Assembly: GCF_019236175.1 (NCBI RefSeq) | Contig: NZ_JAFAJM010000016.1 | Span: 1 to 64,000 of the forward strand | Reading direction: 5' to 3' | DNA length: 64,000 nucleotides | Source of the DNA: Chryseobacterium sp. | GTDB lineage: Bacteria; Bacteroidota; Bacteroidia; Flavobacteriales; Weeksellaceae | Part shown: positions 44,800-53,481 of the stretch, piece by piece | Numbering within the stretch: position 1 is the first letter of the stretch | Layout of the letters: every line of letters starts with the position of its first letter | Translations under genes and position numbers: made by a program | Notes under the pieces: model-generated | Told to the model about the DNA's origin: nothing | Database searches by the model: none | The model's input: the letters and a program-made list of their open reading frames with translations, nothing else

Positions 44800-45210
44800 C
44801 TATTCTGTCTTTAAATATCCATAATTGAGAACAGGTTCTTTTCCAAATAAACAAGAAAAAATATTCTGGAATTCATGGATGTATTTGCATTTTATAGCAT
44901 TTCCGTATATTTTCAGCCCTTCCAGAATTTTTCGGGAGCTTAAATCTATATCATATTTTATAAATGCTTCCGGTCTTTCATATCGGATTCTTTGATCTGA
45001 ACTGTAAATTCTAGAGAAACCTAATTTTTCAAGCCATTCCTCCGTTATTTGAATAGGTTTAATGGATTCTGCCGGAACTGAAATACTGTGAATGTCATTT
45101 TCAATTTTAACAAAATAGGCCTGCTTCATACTCTGAAAAATTTCAGTGATCGTATAAATCTGATTTTTGTACTCGACTAAATTTTTGATTTTAAGATCTG
45201 CTACGTTCAT
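44800..45210 (-). CDS. conserved small protein of unknown function
   Basis: This protein of about 136 residues, MNVADLKIKNLVEYKNQIYTI, has a beta-rich N-terminal half (a small SH3-like or KOW-like barrel, by eye) and a charged C-terminus. Many Flavobacteriia have similar short proteins of the form LKIGNLVEYDGKIYTV. No function is known. I chose ATG 45210; the longer ORF from 45273 adds 21 residues with no family support. It is a single gene with its own terminator. Confidence 0.65.
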   Translation of the reverse strand: MNVADLKIKNLVEYKNQIYTITEIFQSMKQAYFVKIENDIHSISVPAESIKPIQITEEWLEKLGFSRIYSSDQRIRYERPEAFIKYDIDLSSRKILEGLKIYGNAIKCKYIHEFQNIFSCLFGKEPVLNYGYLKTE

Positions 45211-45417
45211 AATATTTTGATTTTTAAAGGTGGTATTTGGTATCGGTAAAATAGCAAATATTATGCCCTGCATCCTATTGCGGGACAGGCTTTTAGTGAA
45301 TAATATGTTAAATGTTGTGTCGTAATCATTAATAATCTCTTAAAAGAGGCATGGCATAACGATTACAGCAGATTACCCAGACAAAATAATTGTGGTATCA
45401 ATGTGGTACCTGAATAA

Positions 45418-46608
45418 TTATTCTTTTAATGAGGAGTTAGCAGTGGCCAGCAACAAAGCTGTTATAACGCTAATAGCAAGAATGCTGATGAATATATTCC
45501 ATGAGAATGAATGAAGAAGATAGCCGGTACCACTTCCCAGAATGCTCGATCCGAAATAGTAAAATAACCAGTAAATAGAAGTAGCGGAAGATTTACCCTG
45601 TTTCGCATGAAGTGCGGTCATCTGGCTTGCCATGGTATGGGCAGCAAAGAATGACAGCGTAAACAGGCCTAATCCGAAAATAACAATATAAATATTTTCT
45701 GATAACAGTAAACACGTACCACAAAGCATAAAAAGAATCGAGCTTTTTAAAATATTATTTTTATTAAATCTTTTAGACAGCCTTCCTGTAATCATTGTTC
45801 CGAATACCCCAAAAATATACATCAGGAATATAAAAGCCATGATGAAATGACTTAATGAAAAAGGTCTGGCTTCCAGTCTGAAAGTAAGATAGTTATAAAC
45901 ACTTACGAAAGCCCCCATCAGCAATGCCGCAATGAAATACAAACGAAGCATATAAGAATTCGTTATAAAGTTTTTCATTTGTTTGGCTTTTTGATGATAA
46001 TCAGTTTTCTGCGGATTAAAAAACTTCGATTCCGGGAAGAGTTTCCAGAAAATCGTCCCAAGAATTAAACTCTCTATACCGATGAAAAAAACGGCATTCC
46101 TCCACCCGAATTCGCCTGCTAAAATAGTGGCCAATATTCTTCCGCTCATTCCTCCAATCGTATTACCACTCAGATACATACTAATGGCAGCAGGAACAGC
46201 TGCGACACTTACTTCTTCGGAAAGATAAGCCAGTGCCACCGCTGAAACGCCCGAAACGACAAACCCTTTCAAAACTCCAATGGCAATGAGAAGGCTGAGA
46301 CTGGGGATCCATGTTGAAATAATAGTGAGTAATGCTGATGAAATCAAAGAAAAAGTCATCAGGCTTTTCCTTGAATAGCTGTCAGCTTTAAATGCAAAGA
46401 ACAATAATCCTAATGCCATCCCTATAGTAGAGGAAGAGACAAGAAGTGAAGTGTCTCCTACACTTACATTAAACTGTTCTGCTGCCATGGGAAGCATCGG
46501 CTGAAAAAGATAAAGCTGAGCAAATACGGAAAGCCCTGAAAAGAAAATACAAAGTTTTATAGATCGGAAACGTAGGCTTCCCTGGTTTGCTTTTTCGGAT
46601 GAATTCAT
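45418..46608 (-). CDS. MFS transporter (drug/sugar efflux type)
   Basis: This 396-residue protein has about twelve transmembrane helices. The loop FKADSYSRKSLM after helix 2 takes the place of the usual MFS motif A, and the later RLSKRFNKNNIL loop follows helix 8. It resembles DHA1-type efflux proteins of the YnfM/NepI kind. The substrate is unknown. It is a single gene, with a CAAATCTA box on the plus strand (46678-46685) that would be TAGATTTG in its own direction. Confidence 0.88.
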   Translation of the reverse strand: MNSSEKANQGSLRFRSIKLCIFFSGLSVFAQLYLFQPMLPMAAEQFNVSVGDTSLLVSSSTIGMALGLLFFAFKADSYSRKSLMTFSLISSALLTIISTWIPSLSLLIAIGVLKGFVVSGVSAVALAYLSEEVSVAAVPAAISMYLSGNTIGGMSGRILATILAGEFGWRNAVFFIGIESLILGTIFWKLFPESKFFNPQKTDYHQKAKQMKNFITNSYMLRLYFIAALLMGAFVSVYNYLTFRLEARPFSLSHFIMAFIFLMYIFGVFGTMITGRLSKRFNKNNILKSSILFMLCGTCLLLSENIYIVIFGLGLFTLSFFAAHTMASQMTALHAKQGKSSATSIYWLFYYFGSSILGSGTGYLLHSFSWNIFISILAISVITALLLATANSSLKE

Positions 46609-46740
46609 GATTTTTTACCCTTATAATGCAGTGATTTGCACAGAAATTATTCTCCTGTAAATTTCCTGATTATTTTTCAAATCTAAAAATGCATATTTCA
46701 ATGAATCTCATTGGTGAAACCAATTAGAAATAACGGGATA

Positions 46741-47352
46741 TCAGTGCAGCATCTCATACACTTTGATCAGTTCTGCAATATTATTGATATCCAGCTTCTG
46801 GAATATTCTTTTTTTATAAGTACTCACGGTAGACATCTGAATACTGAGCTGGTTGGAAATCTCGAGATTTCCGTGGCCGTCAGCTAATAATTTAAAGATT
46901 TCATATTCCCTTGTGGAAAGCTTCTCTACAGGATTATCTCTCTTGTTTTGAATAATAATCCCCATGAGTTCTGCCGGATAAAAATATCCTTTTTCAATAA
47001 CCGCTTTTACCGCATTTTTAATTTCTTCCTCACTGCTTTGCTTATTAAGATATCCTTCAGCACCCTCTCTGATATATTGAATAGCTACATCTTTGTCATA
47101 TCCTGAAAAAACAAGAATCTTTAAATCTCTCTGTATATTTTTAAGCTCGGAAATCATTTTTTTATACCGAGTTCCGGGCATATCAATATCCAGAATAAGA
47201 AGATGATAATAATGGGATTGTAAACGCTCCTTTACCTGTTCATAATTTTCTGCGAAATCTATCTTCAGCCCCGGATAGGCCGATTCTAGAACAAGGGAAG
47301 TGCCTGCTCTTACTACGTAATGATCATCAGCAATTAAAATTCTTTCATTCAT
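46741..47352 (-). CDS. NarL-type response regulator
   Basis: This 203-residue protein has a receiver domain (Asp9-Asp10, Asp55 in LLILDIDMPG) and a LuxR-type helix-turn-helix (LSTREYEIFKLLADGHGNLEI, then VSTYKKRIFQKLDINNI). It lies 4 nt after the large kinase gene and is its partner. The target genes are unknown. Confidence 0.92.
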   Translation of the reverse strand: MNERILIADDHYVVRAGTSLVLESAYPGLKIDFAENYEQVKERLQSHYYHLLILDIDMPGTRYKKMISELKNIQRDLKILVFSGYDKDVAIQYIREGAEGYLNKQSSEEEIKNAVKAVIEKGYFYPAELMGIIIQNKRDNPVEKLSTREYEIFKLLADGHGNLEISNQLSIQMSTVSTYKKRIFQKLDINNIAELIKVYEMLH

Positions 47353-47356
47353 ATAT

Positions 47357-50347
47357 TTAGTTTTTTTTGACAGTTATTTCTACAATAGTTCCTTTTGGAA
47401 AATTTTGGCTGAAACTAATTTCTGCGTTAATTTTTTTTACCAAATGAATAACCATATGCAGACCTAAACCTTTACCTTTAAAGCTTGGGGTTTTCCATTT
47501 CGGATTTTTAAACAGGTTCATATAAAGAATCATTTGTTCCGTAGACATGCCGGTTCCCGTATCATCTATGATAAAAATGATTTTCTGCTCATCCTCTATA
47601 ATATTCAGTGTGATTTCTCCTTTGAATGTATTTTTTACTGCATTATCAAGAATATTATGAATAATAGCAGAGAGTATGCTCTCGCTGACTCTGCTGGATA
47701 CATTGGTCTCAGTAGAATTAATAATGACTGTTCCTCTTTCCTTGGCAATTTCCCAGAATAATTTCTTTTTAACCTCCAGAATCCTGTTGACAGGATATTC
47801 TTTTTCCTCGAATATATTTTCTGCCTTATACAACTCAGTATATTCCTTTAAATTTAAAGTAAACTGATAGAGTTGCTCAGAAGATTTATAAATGCTGTCA
47901 AAATATTTTTTCTGAAGCTCTACATCATCTGATTCATGAAGTTTCTGAGATAACATGGCAATAAACCGGATAGGAGTTGTGATGTCATGGCTAATGGTTT
48001 CCACCAGCTTTTTCTGGTATTCCGTTTCTCTTTGTAAATTATTTTTTACCACCTCAAGATTAAGAGACGTTTCTTTAAGTTCAGAGTTTTTATTGTGGAC
48101 AATTTGTTTTAAAGCATTATTTTTTGTTATTAAAAATCTTGTCATCAGAAGGATAATAGCCGTTATTCCGGCCAGAAATATTATCGAAAACAGGATTTTG
48201 AACAATAAAGTCTGGAAGAAAAGCGGCTGGATTTTGAATTTGACAGTTTTTTCTTCATACTTTCCCTCAGGAGAAGCCAGCATTCTTACACTCAGGGTAT
48301 AATCTCCCGGGCTAAGATTACTGATTGTAAATTTTAAATCTTTTCCTGTAACCGGTTCCCAGTTCGTCTCTTCTTCACCGGATATTTTGGCTTCAATATA
48401 AAGATTTTCAAGATTTGAGAAATACGGAATATCAATGAAGATTTCTGCTGTTTTATAATTGTTTTTTAAATCAAGTATACCATCAAAGTGTTCTGTTGCA
48501 GCGTTGCCGATTTTTACACGTTCAAGATAAATTTTCTTCTGATCAGGATAAAATGTCTGAACCTGATCAGGATTAAAAAATACAAAGCCATCCATCGATG
48601 GAAATACAAATTCCCCATTCTCCAATGTATAGGCATTGGGTTGTGAACTGCCATTAAACTCATTAGAAAGAAAACCGTCTTTTTTGGTAAAACGATAGTA
48701 AAAGACTTTGCTTTTACCATCTTTAGCATACTGTAATAACTGATTTTTAGGAACCTTAAACAACCCGTTATTAGAGGAAATCCAGTAGAAGCCTTTCCTG
48801 TCTTCAAGGATATAGTGAGCCGATTGCAGAAAATTATTCCTGTCATTAGGCATTTTGATAAGCTTTCTGTCCTTTAAAAGGTAAAAACCACTTTTATTGG
48901 TCATGATCCAAACCAGATTATCCCGGGTTCTGACAATACTTTTAACGTGGATATTCTTAAACAGAGGAGTAATATTGTTTTTTCCTAACATAATAGAATA
49001 CAATCCGTCACTGTTTCCGGTTAATATCTCGTTTTCACTATATTGAAAGAATGTAGTGACATAACTTTTAAAACGATAGATGAAATCAGGTTTTGTAAAA
49101 AGTCCTTTTTTGAAAATCTGTAATTGATTATCTGAAGTCCCGAATAAAGAAAAACCATAGAGGTTACCACTTTTCATAAACGCTTCAAAACCTTGTCTGA
49201 TAAGTATAGAGTCTTTCTTTGTATAGCCGGAATCCTTGTAAAACCTGAGAATGCTGTTTCTCTTTCTGATCAGTATATTCCCCGAATGATCATACATCAT
49301 AAGGTAATTATCATTTTTCCCAAATGGATACGTGTTGACAATGCCATCATGATTAAACTCGGTTCCGTCCTCTGCTATAATTGTATTTTTACTGAATGGT
49401 AAAGAGGCATTAGAAACATTATTTGAAAAATCGGCTTCCTTTTTCGCTACGTAAAAATGGGAAAGACGGAGAATATTGAGCCCGTTATTCAGAGTTCCAA
49501 GGTAGAGTTTATTAAAATCTTTATCATAAAACATAGAGTAGTAGGAATGGCTTCCTATTTCTTTATATTGTACCAGAAATTTCAAAGCAGGCCCCTTTCC
49601 GTTATCTTCCACAATATAGATATTACCGTGATTAATGATAAAGGTCTGGTTGGTGATCTGCTGCCAGTATATTTTAGTTTCAGGATCATTATAAAGACTT
49701 GGCTTTTCAAAAACAGAGAGCTTTCCCTTGTTGATAGAATACGTTTTTCTTTTTCCGGGATCATTGATAAAAAGAGTTTCATCAAAAACGAAAATGTTAC
49801 TCAGGTCTTCATTAGAAAACGAAAGGGAAATCTTCGTCTCGGTTCCCTTTTCATCTTTATAATAAATACTATTCTTTTCTTTGAAAATATAGGCTGAATT
49901 TTTAAGCTGTATAAAATATTGAAGATCATTATAGAAATTAGACGAAATAATATTATTAGCAATTCTCTGAACAAAATTATTCTCTTTTGGAAAACTGACC
50001 TTATTCGTGTTTTTGAAATGACTTAGCTTAGGAAATCTATTTTTAATAATAATTTTACTTTCCTGGAAATCATTGAATGTGGTAATACTGTCCAAAAGAG
50101 GATCGCCGGTAAATTCTCCGAAATGAAGATTATTTGTTTTGAAATTATTAAATGTTACAAATGAGATACCGTCATAACGTACCAGTCCGCTCTCCGTTGA
50201 GATCCAGATAAAGCCATATTTATCCTTGACAATAGCTTTCGCGCTGCTTTGCGGAAGCCCGTTATCTATATTATACCAGGTAGAGGTATAACGCTGCCCG
50301 TGAATGTTTAAATATAAGAAAGCAAAAAATAATGCCCAAATCCTCAT
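47357..50347 (-). CDS. large sensor histidine kinase with beta-propeller and Y_Y_Y domains
   Basis: In this 996-residue kinase a signal peptide is followed by two-component regulator propeller repeats (GLPQSSAKAIVKDKYGFIWIS, ESGLVRYDG, EDRKGFYWISSNNGLF) up to about 580. A Y_Y_Y domain (about 590-705) comes next, one transmembrane helix at about 714-738, a coiled coil, HisKA with His787 in TISHDITTPIRF, and HATPase (NILDNAVKNTF, IDDTGTGMS, GKGLGLHMV). This is the layout of Bacteroidetes hybrid-type sensors, but the regulator is a separate gene here. The signal is unknown; many such sensors detect polysaccharide fragments, and no PUL lies nearby. Confidence 0.92.
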   Translation of the reverse strand: MRIWALFFAFLYLNIHGQRYTSTWYNIDNGLPQSSAKAIVKDKYGFIWISTESGLVRYDGISFVTFNNFKTNNLHFGEFTGDPLLDSITTFNDFQESKIIIKNRFPKLSHFKNTNKVSFPKENNFVQRIANNIISSNFYNDLQYFIQLKNSAYIFKEKNSIYYKDEKGTETKISLSFSNEDLSNIFVFDETLFINDPGKRKTYSINKGKLSVFEKPSLYNDPETKIYWQQITNQTFIINHGNIYIVEDNGKGPALKFLVQYKEIGSHSYYSMFYDKDFNKLYLGTLNNGLNILRLSHFYVAKKEADFSNNVSNASLPFSKNTIIAEDGTEFNHDGIVNTYPFGKNDNYLMMYDHSGNILIRKRNSILRFYKDSGYTKKDSILIRQGFEAFMKSGNLYGFSLFGTSDNQLQIFKKGLFTKPDFIYRFKSYVTTFFQYSENEILTGNSDGLYSIMLGKNNITPLFKNIHVKSIVRTRDNLVWIMTNKSGFYLLKDRKLIKMPNDRNNFLQSAHYILEDRKGFYWISSNNGLFKVPKNQLLQYAKDGKSKVFYYRFTKKDGFLSNEFNGSSQPNAYTLENGEFVFPSMDGFVFFNPDQVQTFYPDQKKIYLERVKIGNAATEHFDGILDLKNNYKTAEIFIDIPYFSNLENLYIEAKISGEEETNWEPVTGKDLKFTISNLSPGDYTLSVRMLASPEGKYEEKTVKFKIQPLFFQTLLFKILFSIIFLAGITAIILLMTRFLITKNNALKQIVHNKNSELKETSLNLEVVKNNLQRETEYQKKLVETISHDITTPIRFIAMLSQKLHESDDVELQKKYFDSIYKSSEQLYQFTLNLKEYTELYKAENIFEEKEYPVNRILEVKKKLFWEIAKERGTVIINSTETNVSSRVSESILSAIIHNILDNAVKNTFKGEITLNIIEDEQKIIFIIDDTGTGMSTEQMILYMNLFKNPKWKTPSFKGKGLGLHMVIHLVKKINAEISFSQNFPKGTIVEITVKKN

Positions 50348-50367
50348 ATGTGCAAAACAGATCTATG

Positions 50368-50391
50368 TTTTTTGCATATCAATGCAAAAAA
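50368..50391. promoter_or_regulatory. perfect 10-bp inverted repeat upstream of the large kinase gene
   Basis: TTTTTTGCAT at 50368-50377 and ATGCAAAAAA at 50382-50391 flank a 4-nt spacer. It lies 20 bp upstream of the kinase start and could be an operator overlapping the promoter. Confidence 0.45.
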
Positions 50392-50919
50392 TGGTTAATA
50401 CTAGTTTTTGTACAAGTCGAAGTTTTTTTTAAAATGGGGAATGATTGAAAATAAATTTTTGTCATTAATTTTTTTTGGTCTTTGTGTTTTTGTCGTTAAT
50501 AGTTTTATTTGTTGGTGTAAAAATAGTGAAATTATATAGATTAACGGGTATGTTTTATGGCGTTTTCATATGAGTTTTATCCGGCATAAGTAAGGATAAA
50601 AGGCCTGTAGGCTGTATTTTTGTTGTATTATTTCTACGATTCGTGAAAATATGTTCTGTAATAGAGATGGTATTGGCAGATAAGTATTTCTTATTTCATT
50701 ATGATTTTCGTACGTTAAGTCTTGTTCTTAAAGGAAATACATTATTATTACTCTCTTTTTAAAATGAGTGATCAGAATTTATTGATTCTCAATGTAGTGA
50801 TTTTTTAATTTATATTTATTTTTTTTCTGTCATTTATATTATTGATTTAAATTTTAAATTAATTAAAAAAAATGTAGTAATAATTTTACAAAAATGGCAT
50901 GTTAATTCTACGATTGTTA
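50392..50919. other. AT-rich non-coding stretch
   Basis: No coding sequence or structure could be supported. A 31-codon ORF starting MVLADKYFLFHYDF on the plus strand is probably chance. The right end leads into the small-RNA promoter at 50921. Confidence 0.5.
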
Positions 50920-50920
50920 T

Positions 50921-50952
50921 TTTGCATCTGAGAAATAGGATGTTTACTTTTG
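50921..50952 (+). promoter_or_regulatory. strong promoter of a small RNA
   Basis: TTTG at 50921-50924, then a 20-nt spacer, then TACTTTTG at 50945-50952 fit the Bacteroidetes consensus exactly. No ORF follows; a structured non-coding stretch ends in a terminator 75-100 nt on. Confidence 0.7.
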
Positions 50953-50958
50953 CAAAAT

Positions 50959-51066
50959 TGTTTCCAAATACTGGTGGAAATGCATCAGATCATGATTCTA
51001 AGAACACAGGCGATTAAGCATGGCTACAAAAGGTCTCATCCAGAGATCTTTTGCTTTTATTTTTTT
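50959..51066 (+). ncRNA. candidate small RNA, about 108 nt
   Basis: The transcript predicted from the promoter at 50921-50952 begins with a small hairpin (TTTCCA 50961-50966 with TGGAAA 50975-50980). It ends with a terminator hairpin (AAAAGGTCTC 51028-51037 with GAGATCTTTT 51043-51052, one G-T pair) and a U-rich tract up to 51066. The middle segment 50981-51027 is unpaired by eye, as in trans-acting small RNAs. No ORF of significance is inside. I do not recognise an Rfam family. Confidence 0.55.
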
Positions 51067-51092
51067 GCTGATGTATCTGTTTTTGGAGCAAA

Positions 51093-51118
51093 AAAAAAAC
51101 CTCCCGAAAAACGAGAGG
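51093..51118 (-). terminator. terminator of the DUF1349 gene
   Basis: On the minus strand CCTCTCG pairs with CGGGAGG (one G-T pair) across a T-loop and is followed by nine or more T. It is located 38 nt after the DUF1349 stop. Confidence 0.85.
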
Positions 51119-51155
51119 CAAAAATTGACTGTATATTGAAACGTATCTCAATCGG

Positions 51156-51803
51156 TTATTTATTGTTCTTAAGCCAGTTTAATCTGCGCTGATCCGGTAA
51201 ATGGCTGACCTTGAAGTTTTCAAAAACAGCAGTAAAACCATTACCATCGGGACAGGCGGCCATAAGCCCAATCATAACAGGCGTGTTATCCTGAAACGGA
51301 GCATTTCTCATCATGATATAATTCTTGTCGTCAAAAGAATAGAAGATTTCAATGGCGTCAAGCCTTCTTATGGCTTTTATCCAGATAGCAGGAGGTGTTT
51401 TATCCAGTGTAATTACACTCCAGTCACTTTTGTCATGGGTAACAACAGTGCTTATATTATATTTTCCATCTACAAATTCCACTCCGGCCTTGATATAATT
51501 ATTATGATCCGTTCGCAACATAAGTCCTGCCTGGTCAAATCTTGCTTTATAGTTTCCTGCTATCTTTACCTTCGCTTCAAATTCTCCGCCATAAGTCGTA
51601 TAATAAAAAGGGGCGTCATCTACCGTGAACCCATAATGAGACACTCTCCAGTAATCACTTTGCGGGGTTACCTGCATCAATAAACTTTTGTTTTTAATTT
51701 CCCATTTTTCAGGTTCGTTAAACCAGGACATTTTTTCCAGTGTCTGAGCCGAAACCTTTTGAAGCAGGATAAAGACACAGAAGCTTAAGACTAATCTCTT
51801 CAT
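51156..51803 (-). CDS. secreted DUF1349 domain-containing protein
   Basis: This 215-residue protein has a signal peptide (MKRLVLSFCVFILLQKVSAQ), then a concanavalin-like jelly roll of the DUF1349 family (MSWFNEPEKWEIKNKSLLM, then FEAKVKIAGNYKARFDQAGLMLR, FSYDDKNY-like FYSFDDKNYIMMRNAPF). Such proteins are thought to bind or act on carbohydrates. A promoter ATTG-N20-TACTTTTG lies at 51843-51873 on the minus strand. It is a single gene with its own terminator. Confidence 0.88.
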   Translation of the reverse strand: MKRLVLSFCVFILLQKVSAQTLEKMSWFNEPEKWEIKNKSLLMQVTPQSDYWRVSHYGFTVDDAPFYYTTYGGEFEAKVKIAGNYKARFDQAGLMLRTDHNNYIKAGVEFVDGKYNISTVVTHDKSDWSVITLDKTPPAIWIKAIRRLDAIEIFYSFDDKNYIMMRNAPFQDNTPVMIGLMAACPDGNGFTAVFENFKVSHLPDQRRLNWLKNNK

Positions 51804-51842
51804 TTTCTTTTAATAAGTTCTAAACGTAAATTGTTATTTTAG

Positions 51843-51873
51843 CAAAAGTATAACTAAAGCAATTTCACATCAA
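51843..51873 (-). promoter_or_regulatory. promoter of the DUF1349 gene
   Basis: On the minus strand ATTG is followed after 20 nt by TACTTTTG (CAAAAGTA on the plus strand at 51843-51850). It lies 40 nt before the start codon. Confidence 0.6.
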
Positions 51874-51891
51874 TACTGAAAAATAACCATT

Positions 51892-52629
51892 ATGGAAATC
51901 CGGGAACAATTAAGTGGTAAATTATTGAAAAATACCGGAAAAAAATGCCGGCTTGATATTAAAGTTTATCAGCAAAAAGCTTTAATGCATGCTCAGATAG
52001 AAGGAGCTATATGTGTATTAAGCGATATGCAGGCAGACAAAAGCTATATTTATAAATCCGGCGCGGCGCTGGAATTAGGAATGAGTTTTCATGAGAATCC
52101 CGTGGAAATTGATTCTATCTGGGAAGAAGAAATGTTAAAAAAAATACATCCGGATGACAGACTTAAAAAATATATCCACGAACTTCGTTTCTTTAGACTG
52201 CTTGAGGCTATGCCTGCTGAATCCCGTTCTGAATACAGTGTATTGTCAAATATCAGGATGGCCGATAAAAATAATGAATATAAATGGATGAAACACAGGA
52301 TGTTTTATGTTTACTCTCCCTATAACAGGAAACTGAGACTGGCTTTCTGTATTTACAATATAGCCCTAAAGCCCTCCACAATTCCTGAATTCTTGATTAT
52401 TAATACAGTTAAAGGAGAAATTGTAGCCAAAGAAAAACTGGATTATAAAAATATTCTGACTCATAGAGAACGGGAGGTTTTACAATTTGTAGGCGAGGGG
52501 TACGGCAGTAAACAAATTGCAGATCTGCTTTCCATTAGTGTTAATACTGTAAGCAGACACCGTCAGAATATTCTTGAAAAATTAAAAGTAAAAAACTCTA
52601 CACAGGCATTTAAAGATAGTTTTTACTAA
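51892..52629 (+). CDS. LuxR-type helix-turn-helix regulator with PAS-like sensor part
   Basis: In this 245-residue protein, residues 1-165 form a PAS-like sensor part (FHENPVEIDSIWEEEMLKKIHPDD, then EYKWMKHRMFYVYSPY). The C-terminal LuxR-type domain (ILTHREREVLQFVGEGYGSKQIA, then VNTVSRHRQNILEKLKVKN) binds DNA. Similar proteins recur in Chryseobacterium. It is divergent from the DUF1349 gene. The ligand is unknown. Confidence 0.85.
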   Translation: MEIREQLSGKLLKNTGKKCRLDIKVYQQKALMHAQIEGAICVLSDMQADKSYIYKSGAALELGMSFHENPVEIDSIWEEEMLKKIHPDDRLKKYIHELRFFRLLEAMPAESRSEYSVLSNIRMADKNNEYKWMKHRMFYVYSPYNRKLRLAFCIYNIALKPSTIPEFLIINTVKGEIVAKEKLDYKNILTHREREVLQFVGEGYGSKQIADLLSISVNTVSRHRQNILEKLKVKNSTQAFKDSFY

Positions 52630-52708
52630 TTGAGATTCTGTATATCCGAAAAGTTCACCCTGTTGTTTTCATTAATATTCTTAAATTTATTATTTAAAAA
52701 CAAAAACG

Positions 52709-53062
52709 ATGAAAAGAAGTGAAGAAATTACCATCCAGTACTTTACCTTTTTGGATCAGCACATTGAGGATGTGGTTTCAGGAAATGTTCCGGAATTTAT
52801 GGAATTGAGTGAAATTGCCGGAGAGCTTGCTGTTTCCCATACCCATCTCACCGATACCATCAAAAAAGAAAAGGGTAAACATCCGTGTTTTTTCTATGAT
52901 GAGAAAATTATTCAGAAGGCTCAGGCAATGCTTGTAGAATCTGATGAGTCTATAGCAGAAATTGCCCGGATCCTTACTTATGATCCTTCCAATTTTTCCA
53001 AATTTTTTAAAAAAATGACAGGAATGACACCCGGGGAATTTAGAAAGTCTCACATCAAATAA
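52709..53062 (+). CDS. short AraC-domain protein
   Basis: This 117-residue protein consists almost only of an AraC DNA-binding domain: LSEIAGELAVSHTHLTDTIKKEKG, then IAEIARILTYDPSNFSKFFKK and MTGMTPGEFRKS. No sensor domain is present, so it must be regulated by its level or by partners. It lies 79 nt after the LuxR-type gene. The target is unknown. Confidence 0.8.
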   Translation: MKRSEEITIQYFTFLDQHIEDVVSGNVPEFMELSEIAGELAVSHTHLTDTIKKEKGKHPCFFYDEKIIQKAQAMLVESDESIAEIARILTYDPSNFSKFFKKMTGMTPGEFRKSHIK

Positions 53063-53443
53063 AATAAAAATGTCTGGTTGGCATTTTTTTTGATATTGGT
53101 ATTTCTCTTTTTAGGGATTTAAAAAGCGTTGTTTTTGTATAAAAAGATCTTTTTAGTAGACTAATGGTAATAGCGTAGAAGAATTTTCAAAAAAATAAAG
53201 TTTTAAAAATGAGATCGTTGTAAAAAATGATCATTTTTTTTATGATTTATTTATTGATATTACTTTATCATTCTCTTTTTTTTCATAAATTTAGATTAGT
53301 AAAACAGGTTAGTCTAAAACGAAAAAACATACTAAAAAATGGCAGAAATATAAATGGAAAAGGCTTTGGAGGCTAAGAATAAAATGATTTACCTTTAATG
53401 ATATTTTAATCTTATAATAAAAGCTAAAGGCCTTTAATAGTTA
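53063..53443. other. AT-rich non-coding stretch before the oxoamine synthase gene
   Basis: No coding sequence, clear hairpin or repeat could be supported. A TATATTTG promoter box follows at 53444-53451. Confidence 0.5.
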
Positions 53444-53451
53444 TATATTTG
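53444..53451 (+). promoter_or_regulatory. TAnnTTTG box of the oxoamine synthase gene
   Basis: TATATTTG matches the -7 consensus 30 nt before the ATG. The -33 element is weak. Confidence 0.45.
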
Positions 53452-53481
53452 CTTCTTTAAATTTCACAAACAACATTAAGG

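Noticed and set aside
50950..51192. 80-codon plus-strand ORF
   Set aside because: TTG start; it crosses two terminator hairpins and runs into the 3' end of the DUF1349 gene. The region is better explained as a small RNA.
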